From the NCBI GenBank assembly GCA_900555345.1, contig USKS01000006.1:1-17409 (forward strand): DNA of 17,409 nucleotides. The letters run 5' to 3'. Below the pieces are notes generated by a model. That model was not told the origin of the DNA. It saw nothing but the letters and a program-made list of their open reading frames with translations, and did not search any database. Positions within the stretch are counted from its first letter, which is position 1. Each line of letters starts with the position of its first letter. Positions 7,240-14,219 of the stretch are shown piece by piece. This stretch comes from an uncultured Eubacteriales bacterium (GTDB lineage Bacteria; Bacillota_A; Clostridia; Oscillospirales; CAG-272). A program made the translations under genes and the position numbers.

Positions 7240-7313
7240 TGGGATATGGTGTAACGGTAACACACGGGACTTTGACTCCCGCTTTGCTGGTTCGAGTCCA
7301 ACTATCCCAGCCA
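7240..7313 (+). tRNA. tRNA-Gln (anticodon UUG)
   Basis: A complete cloverleaf with encoded CCA (7311-7313). The acceptor stem TGGGATA/TATCCCA is seven perfect pairs, including the U1-A72 pair common in bacterial tRNA-Gln. D stem GTGT/ACAC. Anticodon stem CGGGA/TCCCG with loop CTTTGAC, anticodon TTG at 7272-7274. Variable loop CTTT, then T arm GCTGG-TTCGAGT-CCAAC and discriminator G73 (7310). The T stem has one C-A mismatch at positions 50-64 (7287 and 7301). It is a lone gene with its own promoter and terminator. Confidence 0.97.
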
Positions 7314-7352
7314 AAAAGAGAAGACCGCCTACGGCGGTCTTCTCTTTTTGGC
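7310..7352 (+). terminator. Bidirectional Rho-independent terminator abutting tRNA-Gln
   Basis: A perfect 20-bp stem (7310-7329 with 7333-7352) and loop TAC. The left arm begins with the tRNA G73-CCA, then an A5 tract. The right arm ends in T5 before GGC. Because the A and T tracts mirror each other, it should also stop leftward transcription arriving from nadE. The stem uses the tRNA 3' end, so terminator folding and tRNA end folding may compete. Confidence 0.85.
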
Positions 7353-7369
7353 CCAGAGGCATAAGTGTT

Positions 7370-7742
7370 GAAGCCGCGGACGGACGCCGGCTTTCGGCTT
7401 CCGAAATCGAAAAAGCAGTCCCTTCACGTCCTTTTTACTTAAGTTCGGTAAGCTGACCACAAAGTTTGAAATGCTTTGTCAACGCAAAAGCAAGGCTGCC
7501 GACGGCAGCCTTGTTCGCTATCTTTATTTGATAGCCTGAAACCTATGCAGTTTGGTTTTTTCGGGTCTCGGGGACTTTTGGGGAGAAAAGTCCCCGAGTG
7601 GGGCATGGGGCGAAGCCCCATATATAATGGTTCACGGTCGGAGCGCGAGGCGGAGCCTCGCATATATTCCTATTCCCCCATGCCGGGATGCGGGGCGAGG
7701 AGCCCCGCGAAATCGTTTTCCCTGCGGGGCGCCCAGCCCCGC
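7370..7742. repeat. Stem-loop array in the tRNA-Gln/nadE gap
   Basis: Eight or nine consecutive inverted repeats fill this gap and there is no credible gene. Arms (left/right): 7370-7376/7395-7401, with an alternative fold TTTCGG-CTT-CCGAAA at 7392-7406; 7459-7464/7474-7479; 7491-7500/7504-7513 (10 bp, loop GAC); 7517-7522/7530-7535; 7567-7579/7586-7598 (13 bp, loop GGGGAG); 7605-7611/7615-7621 (loop GAA); 7645-7651/7655-7661 (loop GGA); 7690-7696/7702-7708 and 7724-7730/7736-7742, both with GCGGGGC arms. A longer 9-bp pairing joins GGCATGGGG (7602-7610) to CCCCATGCC (7676-7684). This resembles dispersed extragenic palindrome elements. ORFs running through it are read through palindromes and are not genes. 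Confidence 0.75.
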
Positions 7743-7754
7743 TGTTACCTATCC

Positions 7755-8486
7755 TCAGAGTTCGGGCTCGAACGCGGGCATGGGACGCAGTTTGAACAGA
7801 TTCAGCTCGTGCATTCTGTCGATGCGTGCCTTTGTGGTCTCGTCGTCGATCTCGCCGGTGCGGATATATCTGTCAAGCACAGCATAGGTAAAGCCCAGAT
7901 TGTCCTCGTCCGTCTTGCCGCACAGCCCGTCGATAGGCGTTTTGTGAACAAGTCTTTCGGGCAGACCGAGGGATGCGCCGATCTTCTTAACCTCATCCAC
8001 CGTAAGGTGCGCAAGGGGGCTGAAATCGCCTGCGCCGTCGCCGTAGCGCGTTGCATAGCCCACCCAGTCCTCACTGAGGTTGCAGGTGTTTGCGACTCTG
8101 CCGTTGTTGGACTGGCTTACGGCGTAAAGCGTTGCCATGCGGATGCGCGCGGGCAGATTCTGCGTTGTCTGCGCGCTCTTTTCCATCTCCTGCGGCAGCG
8201 CGCCGATAAGTCCGTCGACCGCCTTTTCGATATTGACGGTATAGTTTCTGATGCCCAGATGCTCAACGAGAAGCTGCGCGCAGTCTATATCGTGCTGGTA
8301 GCCGCAGGGCATAAGCACGCCTATGACCCTGTCGCGCCCGAGCGCCTTTACGCAGAGCGCCGCGACTACGGAAGAATCCTTGCCGCCGGATATTCCCACA
8401 ACGGCGTTGCAGCCTTTTCCGTTCTCCTCAAAGAAATCGCGTATCCATGCAACACACGCGTCCCTTACTTTTTCTGCATCAAACAT
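7755..8486 (-). CDS. nadE: NH3-dependent NAD+ synthetase
   Basis: Converts nicotinate adenine dinucleotide to NAD+ with ATP and ammonia, the last step of NAD synthesis. The PP-loop GISGGKDSS is at 31-39. TTQNLPARIRMATLYAVSQSNNGRVANTCNLSEDWVGYATRYGDGAGDFSPLAHLTVDEV spans the NaAD-binding and ATP-binding motifs; it is described here only through its key pieces NLPARIRM, TCNLSE and GDGAGDFSP. There is no glutaminase domain, and 243 residues fits the ammonia-dependent type. The ATG has AAAGGA about 10 bases upstream. It lies 53 bp after the foldase gene and is the last gene of the pth-mfd unit. Its 3' side is the stem-loop array. Confidence 0.96.
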   Translation of the reverse strand: MFDAEKVRDACVAWIRDFFEENGKGCNAVVGISGGKDSSVVAALCVKALGRDRVIGVLMPCGYQHDIDCAQLLVEHLGIRNYTVNIEKAVDGLIGALPQEMEKSAQTTQNLPARIRMATLYAVSQSNNGRVANTCNLSEDWVGYATRYGDGAGDFSPLAHLTVDEVKKIGASLGLPERLVHKTPIDGLCGKTDEDNLGFTYAVLDRYIRTGEIDDETTKARIDRMHELNLFKLRPMPAFEPEL

Positions 8487-8539
8487 TTTATATCATTCCT
8501 TTCGGATAAAAATTTCAAATTTCGATATGTATCAATATA

Positions 8540-9670
8540 TCAGTATGCCGAATAATACGGCGTCACTTTCGTGACGGAATACTCTGCGATCGCGTCCTCG
8601 TCAACGGTTATGTCGTCGTACATTGCGGTGAGCTTTTGACGGAATTTGTAATTTGCGACGCTTGATCTGTAAGTATTGTCGCCGCTTTCGGGGAAAAAGT
8701 CGCTGTTTTCGCTTTTGCTCCACGCGCCTGCGTCGAGAGGCAGACGTTTCATTATATATGTACCGGTATCGGTCTCAAGCGCGGCGATCTCGCCCTCGCC
8801 GACGGCGGTGACCGCGCTTATTAGCTTGTAGTAAAGAAGATCGCTGTACTGCTGCGACGCTGAGTAGTAAAAGCCGCTCGCATAATCCTTGAATTCCGAA
8901 TACTTTTCGTACAGGCTGTCGAAATCGCCGCCCGCGTCGAGCGCGCCTTTGACTTCTGCGATCGCGGCGTCCTTTTTCGCTTTGTCGGATGCATTCATAT
9001 CCTCGGTCTTGTAGTACCCGTCGTCATCGGTGACCATATTGCCGTCGCTGTCTCTTACGTACTGATACGCATTGTTTATGTATATAAGCTGAAAATGAAC
9101 GTAAAAATCGTTGTAGTACTGCTCAAGCTCATCGTCCGTGGGCGCTTCCGTGCCGCCGTCCCCGTAGAGACAGTCATACACCTTTGAAAGCTTTGCCTCG
9201 TCGCGGTATATCATTTCGAGGATCTTGAGATTTACGCCGTATTCGCCGAGAAAAGTGTTCATGGTGCTGCGGCTGCCGTCGGCGTATTCCTTGACGAGAT
9301 CGCTGAGGTAATCGGAAATTTTGCTCTTTTCCGATGAGGACAGCGACAGCCCGTAATCGTCGAAAAGCTTCATGGCGCACAGGTTTGTTTTTATGCTGTC
9401 AAGCGTCATTTCATCGAAATACTCGGCGGCGCTTTTGCCGTCGGTTATCTCGGACGCCCAGTATTCGTCCGTGTTTTTAACATCGTCGTATGAGGAAATA
9501 TAGCTGCCCTTCGCCTCGGACGCCCAGTAGTGGTACATGGCGGCGGTAACGGTTTTGCCGTCAAGGGTCATCACCGCCGGAGTACTGTCGCCGCCGCAGG
9601 AAGAAAGAGCGGCAGCGCAGGACAAAAGCATTGCCGCGCAAAGTATAATAGAGGCGATCTTTCGTTTCAT
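8540..9670 (-). CDS. Foldase lipoprotein, PrsA/SurA-like
   Basis: 376 residues. A signal peptide ends in a lipobox LSSC at 22-25, so Cys25 should be lipidated and the protein anchored to the outer face of the membrane. Residues 31-186 form a SurA_N-like helical chaperone region (TLDGKTVTAAMYHYW and following). About 189-310 looks like a diverged parvulin core (FYVHFQLIYI, then GGDFDSLYEKYSE, then ETDTGTYIMKRL), broken by an acidic insert near 207-228. The usual GG-LG signature is not evident, so prolyl isomerase activity is doubtful. The ATG has GGAG eight bases upstream. It follows mfd, as such foldases often do in Clostridia. Calling it prsA would be a guess. Confidence 0.85.
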   Translation of the reverse strand: MKRKIASIILCAAMLLSCAAALSSCGGDSTPAVMTLDGKTVTAAMYHYWASEAKGSYISSYDDVKNTDEYWASEITDGKSAAEYFDEMTLDSIKTNLCAMKLFDDYGLSLSSSEKSKISDYLSDLVKEYADGSRSTMNTFLGEYGVNLKILEMIYRDEAKLSKVYDCLYGDGGTEAPTDDELEQYYNDFYVHFQLIYINNAYQYVRDSDGNMVTDDDGYYKTEDMNASDKAKKDAAIAEVKGALDAGGDFDSLYEKYSEFKDYASGFYYSASQQYSDLLYYKLISAVTAVGEGEIAALETDTGTYIMKRLPLDAGAWSKSENSDFFPESGDNTYRSSVANYKFRQKLTAMYDDITVDEDAIAEYSVTKVTPYYSAY

Positions 9671-9703
9671 AATATGTTCTCCGTTTTTGTTTTGCCGCGG
9701 CGG

Positions 9704-9739
9704 TTCGGTGCGTTTTTTATTATTTTAGTACGCACCGAA
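9704..9739 (-). other. Intergenic hairpin between mfd and the foldase gene
   Basis: Arms TTCGGTGCG (9704-9712) and CGCACCGAA (9731-9739) pair over 9 bp around an 18-nt AT-only-rich loop. Read on the minus strand there is no U tract after it, so it is not a standard terminator for mfd. The loop carries TACTAAAAT, which also occurs at the mfd stop codon (9764-9773 on the plus strand as ATTTTAGTAC). It may set transcript ends or stability. Confidence 0.55.
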
Positions 9740-9766
9740 GCGCTTTTTGTGAATTTTCTGATAATT

Positions 9767-12700
9767 TTAGTACTTTGCGTCGCCCATGGCGGCAATATAG
9801 TCGCCGAGGAAGTCCGAGACTCTGTCGGTGCAGGGTATGCCTTTTTCTTTTTTCAGCACCATTGCGGCGGGATTTCCGGGAATGACGCGCACGCAGCCCT
9901 TGTATTTTTCGCCGAGCGAGCTGACGGCGGAAAGATCGGGGCGGGGGCATGACATGAAAATATCCTTTTCCCTCTCCTCAACGCGGATTATCCCGCACGA
10001 TATGGCGAGCCCGCGCACAAGGGCAATGCGGCAAAGGTTCATGGCGGCTCTCGGCGGCTCGCCGAAGCGGTCGCAAAGCTCGTCTATCATATCGGAAAAA
10101 TCGTCGTCGCACTGGATCCGGGCGATCTTTTTGTACATTTCCATGCGCTGTGAGGAATCGCGGATATAGCTTTTGGGAAGATTTGCGTCGCACTTCATGA
10201 CAACGGCGCAGTCTGCCCGCTTTTCCTTCTTTTCGCCCTTTTCCTCAAGGACGGCTTCTTCAAGCAGCTTTACATACATATCATAGCCCACGGCTTCCAT
10301 GTGACCGTGCTGCTGAGCACCGAGAAGATTGCCCGCACCGCGTATTTCAAGGTCCCGCAGCGCTATTTTGAATCCCGCGCCGAACGCGGCATATTCCTTC
10401 ATGGCGCGCAAACGCTTGTCGGCAACTTCCGTAAGCTGCTTCATTTTCGGATATGTGAAATACGCATACGCGCGTCTGCTGCTGCGGCCGACTCTGCCGC
10501 GTATCTGATGAAGCTGAGAGAGACCGAAGCGGTCCGCGTTTTCGATTATAAGCGTGTTTGCGTTGGGCACGTCAACACCCGTTTCGATTATGGTTGTGCA
10601 GACGAGCACATCCACCTCGCCGCGCACAAGTGCCGCCCAGATGTCCTCAAGCTCCTCCTTGTCCATACGCCCGTGGGCAACGGCGACCCGCGCCTCGGGT
10701 ATCTCGCGGGAGAGCTTTGACGAAAGCGTGTACAGATATTCAATGTCGTTGTTCAGGTAGAATACCTGCCCGCCTCGGCGAAGCTCACGGCGTATCGCCT
10801 CGGCGATAATGCCGTCGTCATGCTCCATAACGTATGTCTGCACGGGAGAGCGAAGTCCCGGCACGTCGTCCAGTATGCTCATGTCCATGATACCGCCCAT
10901 CGCCATGTTCAGCGTACGCGGTATGGGCGTTGCGGTAAGCGTCAGTATATCGGCGCCGATGGCTATCTCTTTGAGTCTGTCCTTCTGGGCAACGCCGAAG
11001 CGCTGCTCCTCGTCGATGATGACAAGTCCCAGATCGTGAAACTCTATATCCCGGGAAATAATTCGGTGCGTGCCGATAACGATATCCGTCTCTCCGCGCC
11101 TCAGCTTGCGCAGGGACACAGCCTGCTGCGCCTTTGTGCGGAAGCGTGAGAGCATGTCTATGGTAACGGGAAATCCGCGGAAACGGCTGAGCGCCGTCTG
11201 ATAGTGCTGATACGCAAGAATGGTCGTGGGTACGAGTATGGCGACCTGCTTTCCGCCCTCGACCGCCTTGAAAGCGGCGCGCAGCGCGACCTCGGTCTTT
11301 CCGTATCCGACGTCGCCGCACACCATGCGCTCCATGGGATAGGGCGCTTCCATATCGCGGCGTATATCCTCTATCGCGGCAAGCTGGCTGTCCGTCTCCT
11401 CGTATTCAAAAGCCGAGGCAAACTGGCGCGACATATCGTCGTCCGGCGGAAAGGCAATGCCTGCGGCACGTCTGCGGCGGGCATAAAGCTCTATAAGCTC
11501 CTTTGCCATTTCCTTTGCGTCGGCGCTGGCGCGGCTTTTTGCCCGGTTCCAGTCAACGCCGCCCATTTTGGAAAGCTTTACCGTGCCGTCCGCTCCCGCG
11601 CCGATATATTTCGACACAAGGTCAAGCTGATCCACCGGCAGAAAAAGCTGATCCGTTCCGGCGTATTTTATCTTCACATAGTCGCGCTCCGAGCCGTCAA
11701 CGGTGAGCGTCTCAATGCCCATGAACTGACCTATGCCGTATGCCTCATGGACTACGAAATCGCCTGTCTCCAGATCGCTGTACGACATGATGCTGCGGGT
11801 CTTGGACTTGTGCTTTTTGCCGCGGTGACGGCTGATAAATCTTGATGTTCCCGACGCCGTGCCGGAATAATTCAGCCACGCGAAGCGGGAGCTTATAAGC
11901 TCAAAGCCGGGCACGCCCTCGCCGTATAAAAGAGCAACGGGATACTTTTTGTTTTTGCCCTCCTGCCAGAACGCCTCTCCGCCTTCCTTATAAACGGCGG
12001 CGGTGCAGCCGCTCTCGCAGAGAGATCTCGCGAGTCCCGCGGCCTCCGTCTCGTTTGCGCAAAGCACGGCGCAGCGGTATCCGCCGCCCACAAAGCCCGA
12101 AAGATCTTCAAGCATAAGCGCCGTGTTGCCCGCATAGGGCGGGATATGCCTTGTCTGAAAGTTGAATTCCGCGCCGACGGTCATGCCCGGGTGACTTCTG
12201 GCAAATGGGTCGAGCAGAACTCCTGGCATAACGCCGAGCGCCTTTTCAACGCGCTCAAAGGGGTTTATATAAAGCCCCGAGGACTTTGTATAAAGCTCGC
12301 CGGACGCCGCCATGTCCGCAACGGACTGAAGCGTCAGCTGCTCCGCAGCTTTTGCGCGCTCGCGCACGGCGGCGGAATCGTTCAGAACACAAATGCCATC
12401 GAAATAGTCGAAAAGGCAGTCTGCCTCCGGGTATATAAACGGCAGGTATTTGTCGGCAAATCCGATGTCGGCACTGCCGCGTACAAGCGCCTGCTCCTGC
12501 ATAAGGGTCTGCACGGCGTGCATATCCGCATCATTTCTTGCCGCAAGCACCTTCAGCTGCTTTTCACACGCACCGTCAATAAGGCGGCGCCTGTCGTCGG
12601 TCAGCACCACCTCGTGGGCGGGCGGTATGAGCACGGGCTTGTCGATAGTTTCCGTAAAGCGCTGTGTCGCTGGGTCGAAATACCCCATGCGGTCTATTTC

Positions 12701-13321
12701 GTCGCCGAAAAGCTCTATGCGAAGGGGCGCGTCCGCGGGCGGAAATATATCCACAATGCCTCCGCGCACCGTAAACTGTCCGGAGCCCTCTACAAGCTCC
12801 ACGCGGGAGTACCCTCCGGCGCCGAGCACGGCGCACAGCCTGTCAAGATCAACGGGGCGCGCGGGGTCGATGTTTAGAGAAAGGTGGATAAGCTCCTCCG
12901 GGGGAACGGTTATCTGCAGCGCCGCCTCCGCCGTTGCGCATATCGCCATGGGCTCTTCCGTGAACAAAAGGCGGGAGAGCACCGAAAGACGGCGGTGCTC
13001 CCACTCGCGGGAGGGTGTGGCTATATTGAAGTTATAATCGCGGGCGGGATAATGGCAGGCGGAAATCCCCTGTGCGCCGAGAAGGGCAGCGGTGTCGGCT
13101 GCGTCCTTTTCGGAGGAAAAGAGTATGAGTACGCGCTCGCCCGAGGCAACGGTATCCCCCGCAAGCGCGCAGAGCAGAAGGGGAGAGGCTCCCTCTGAAA
13201 GTCCGGTAACGGCAAAAGGACGCGGAGATGCCTGCCGCTTTGCGGCACCCAGCGCGTCTGTAAGAGCTTTGTATTCACGGCTTTCGCGAAGTACGGAAAG
13301 CAGCAGAGTTTCGTTGTTCAT
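9767..13321 (-). CDS. mfd: Transcription-repair coupling factor
   Basis: Removes RNA polymerase stalled at DNA lesions and recruits UvrA. About 1184 residues, as usual for Mfd. Order of parts, numbered from the ATG: UvrB-like N-terminal region (about 1-360, with GQFTVRGGIVDIFP near 181-194); RNA-polymerase-interaction domain at about 515-573 (LETGDFVVHEAYGIGQF and following); translocase with Walker A GDVGYGKTE at about 669-677, THRI near 751, DEEQ at about 770-773, TATPIPRT near 796-803 and QIRGRVGRS near 939-947; C-terminal inhibitory domain after about 1030. All ATPase motifs are intact. I chose ATG at 13321. A TTG two codons earlier is possible, and the ribosome binding site (CGGAAC) is weak. 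It follows pth by 43 bp. Confidence 0.98.
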   Translation of the reverse strand: MNNETLLLSVLRESREYKALTDALGAAKRQASPRPFAVTGLSEGASPLLLCALAGDTVASGERVLILFSSEKDAADTAALLGAQGISACHYPARDYNFNIATPSREWEHRRLSVLSRLLFTEEPMAICATAEAALQITVPPEELIHLSLNIDPARPVDLDRLCAVLGAGGYSRVELVEGSGQFTVRGGIVDIFPPADAPLRIELFGDEIDRMGYFDPATQRFTETIDKPVLIPPAHEVVLTDDRRRLIDGACEKQLKVLAARNDADMHAVQTLMQEQALVRGSADIGFADKYLPFIYPEADCLFDYFDGICVLNDSAAVRERAKAAEQLTLQSVADMAASGELYTKSSGLYINPFERVEKALGVMPGVLLDPFARSHPGMTVGAEFNFQTRHIPPYAGNTALMLEDLSGFVGGGYRCAVLCANETEAAGLARSLCESGCTAAVYKEGGEAFWQEGKNKKYPVALLYGEGVPGFELISSRFAWLNYSGTASGTSRFISRHRGKKHKSKTRSIMSYSDLETGDFVVHEAYGIGQFMGIETLTVDGSERDYVKIKYAGTDQLFLPVDQLDLVSKYIGAGADGTVKLSKMGGVDWNRAKSRASADAKEMAKELIELYARRRRAAGIAFPPDDDMSRQFASAFEYEETDSQLAAIEDIRRDMEAPYPMERMVCGDVGYGKTEVALRAAFKAVEGGKQVAILVPTTILAYQHYQTALSRFRGFPVTIDMLSRFRTKAQQAVSLRKLRRGETDIVIGTHRIISRDIEFHDLGLVIIDEEQRFGVAQKDRLKEIAIGADILTLTATPIPRTLNMAMGGIMDMSILDDVPGLRSPVQTYVMEHDDGIIAEAIRRELRRGGQVFYLNNDIEYLYTLSSKLSREIPEARVAVAHGRMDKEELEDIWAALVRGEVDVLVCTTIIETGVDVPNANTLIIENADRFGLSQLHQIRGRVGRSSRRAYAYFTYPKMKQLTEVADKRLRAMKEYAAFGAGFKIALRDLEIRGAGNLLGAQQHGHMEAVGYDMYVKLLEEAVLEEKGEKKEKRADCAVVMKCDANLPKSYIRDSSQRMEMYKKIARIQCDDDFSDMIDELCDRFGEPPRAAMNLCRIALVRGLAISCGIIRVEEREKDIFMSCPRPDLSAVSSLGEKYKGCVRVIPGNPAAMVLKKEKGIPCTDRVSDFLGDYIAAMGDAKY

Positions 13322-13364
13322 ATACAAGTTCCGTTTCGGTAGTTCGGGTAGAAAAAAGTATTTA

Positions 13365-14012
13365 TTATCGGTCTTCCGGGCTCATGCCGTTGTATTTTCC
13401 CATGGCGGCTTCGATCTTATTATCCATTATAAGCGCCGCCGCGTCGGCGCATGCCTCAAAGCAGGGACGCATCGTTTCGAGATCCGCGTCCGTAAAGCGC
13501 GAGAGCACCCAGTCCTTCATGTCGTATCCTTCCGGCTTTTTGCCGACCCCTATGCGTATGCGGGGAAAAGCATCGCTGGAAAGCTGATATATGATGCTGT
13601 AAAGTCCCTTTTGTCCGCCGTCGGAGCCTTTTTTTCGTATGCGCATATGACCTATGTCAAGATTTACGTCGTCGCTTATGACGATGATATTCTCCGGCGC
13701 GATCCTGTAATACGCCGCCGCGTCGCGCACTGCCTCGCCCGACAGATTCATGTATGTCTGCGGCTTCATGAGAAGCACGCTGTGCCCGCCGAGGACTGCC
13801 CGCCCGGTCAGCGCCGAAAAGCGCGAGCGGCGGCACTCCGTGCCGAGGGCGGAGCAAATAAAATCCATAGCGATAAAGCCTGCGTTGTGGCGTGTTTTCG
13901 CATACTCCGCGCCGGGGTTTCCGAGCCCCGCTATGATAAATTCGGGTGCGGCGGAATTTTCTCCGTCGTGCTTTGATATTTTTTTGAAAAGCTCGAAAAT
14001 GTCAGCCGTCAT
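13365..14012 (-). CDS. pth: Peptidyl-tRNA hydrolase
   Basis: Releases peptides from dropped-off peptidyl-tRNA and so recycles tRNA. After a start extension of about 23 residues, the core begins at FIIAGLGNPGAEYAKTRHNAGF, which holds the NPG motif and the catalytic His in TRHNAGF. MKPQTYMNLSG, the acidic ISDDVNLDIG and GSDGGQKGLYSI are the remaining family motifs. 215 residues is close to the usual 190. The ATG at 14012 has GGGAG seven bases upstream, so it is preferred over an in-frame GTG at 14033. First gene of the pth-mfd unit, matching the order known in Bacillus and Clostridia. Confidence 0.96.
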   Translation of the reverse strand: MTADIFELFKKISKHDGENSAAPEFIIAGLGNPGAEYAKTRHNAGFIAMDFICSALGTECRRSRFSALTGRAVLGGHSVLLMKPQTYMNLSGEAVRDAAAYYRIAPENIIVISDDVNLDIGHMRIRKKGSDGGQKGLYSIIYQLSSDAFPRIRIGVGKKPEGYDMKDWVLSRFTDADLETMRPCFEACADAAALIMDNKIEAAMGKYNGMSPEDR

Positions 14013-14085
14013 TGAAAGTCTCCCGCTTTGCACAAAACCGAAAATCCCGTCGCAGGCGGCGGGTACGGTTGATATTTATGAAACT

Positions 14086-14113
14086 ATTTTACCACTGTTT
14101 TGAAATTTTGCAA
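14086..14113 (-). promoter_or_regulatory. Sigma-A promoter for pth-mfd
   Basis: Read on the minus strand: TTGCAA (14108-14113), a 16-bp spacer, and TAAAAT (14086-14091). It lies about 75 bp upstream of the chosen pth ATG. Matches are good but not perfect. Confidence 0.65.
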
Positions 14114-14116
14114 CAG

Positions 14117-14137
14117 TTTTCCGCCGCGCGGCGAAAA
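14117..14137. other. Palindrome between divergent promoters
   Basis: A 12-bp perfect palindrome, CGCCGCGCGGCG (14122-14133), is flanked by T4 and A4. It sits next to the pth -35 and about 20 bp upstream of the sortase -35. It could be an operator or a structural element; no regulator is identified. Confidence 0.4.
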
Positions 14138-14156
14138 AATGTTTACACAAAAACTA

Positions 14157-14184
14157 TTGTATTCACATTAAAATATATTATAAT
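14157..14184 (+). promoter_or_regulatory. Sigma-A promoter for the sortase operon
   Basis: TTGTAT (14157-14162), a 16-bp spacer and a perfect TATAAT (14179-14184). Transcription should start near 14191, about 29 bases before the GTG start. Confidence 0.8.
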
Positions 14185-14219
14185 GGTGACATAGAAACTG
14201 CAAGAAGGGGTGAGACGGC

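Noticed and set aside
7240..7352. Genomic island inserted at tRNA-Gln
   Set aside because: There is no integrase, no repeated tRNA 3' end nearby, and housekeeping genes lie on both sides.
6828..7362. Several overlapping ORFs of 70-160 residues around the tRNA and spacer
   Set aside because: They overlap a certain tRNA, two promoters and a terminator, and are Arg/Pro-rich without ribosome binding sites.
7439..7663. 74-residue minus-strand ORF in the stem-loop array
   Set aside because: It is made of translated inverted repeats and has no convincing start signal.
7476..8555. 359-residue plus-strand ORF through the stem-loop array and nadE
   Set aside because: The first part reads through palindromes and the rest is antisense to nadE. 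No ribosome binding site and no domain.
12880..12892. DnaA-box-like GTGGATAAG inside mfd
   Set aside because: A single near match within a coding region, with no cluster, AT-rich unwinding region or dnaA/dnaN neighbour.
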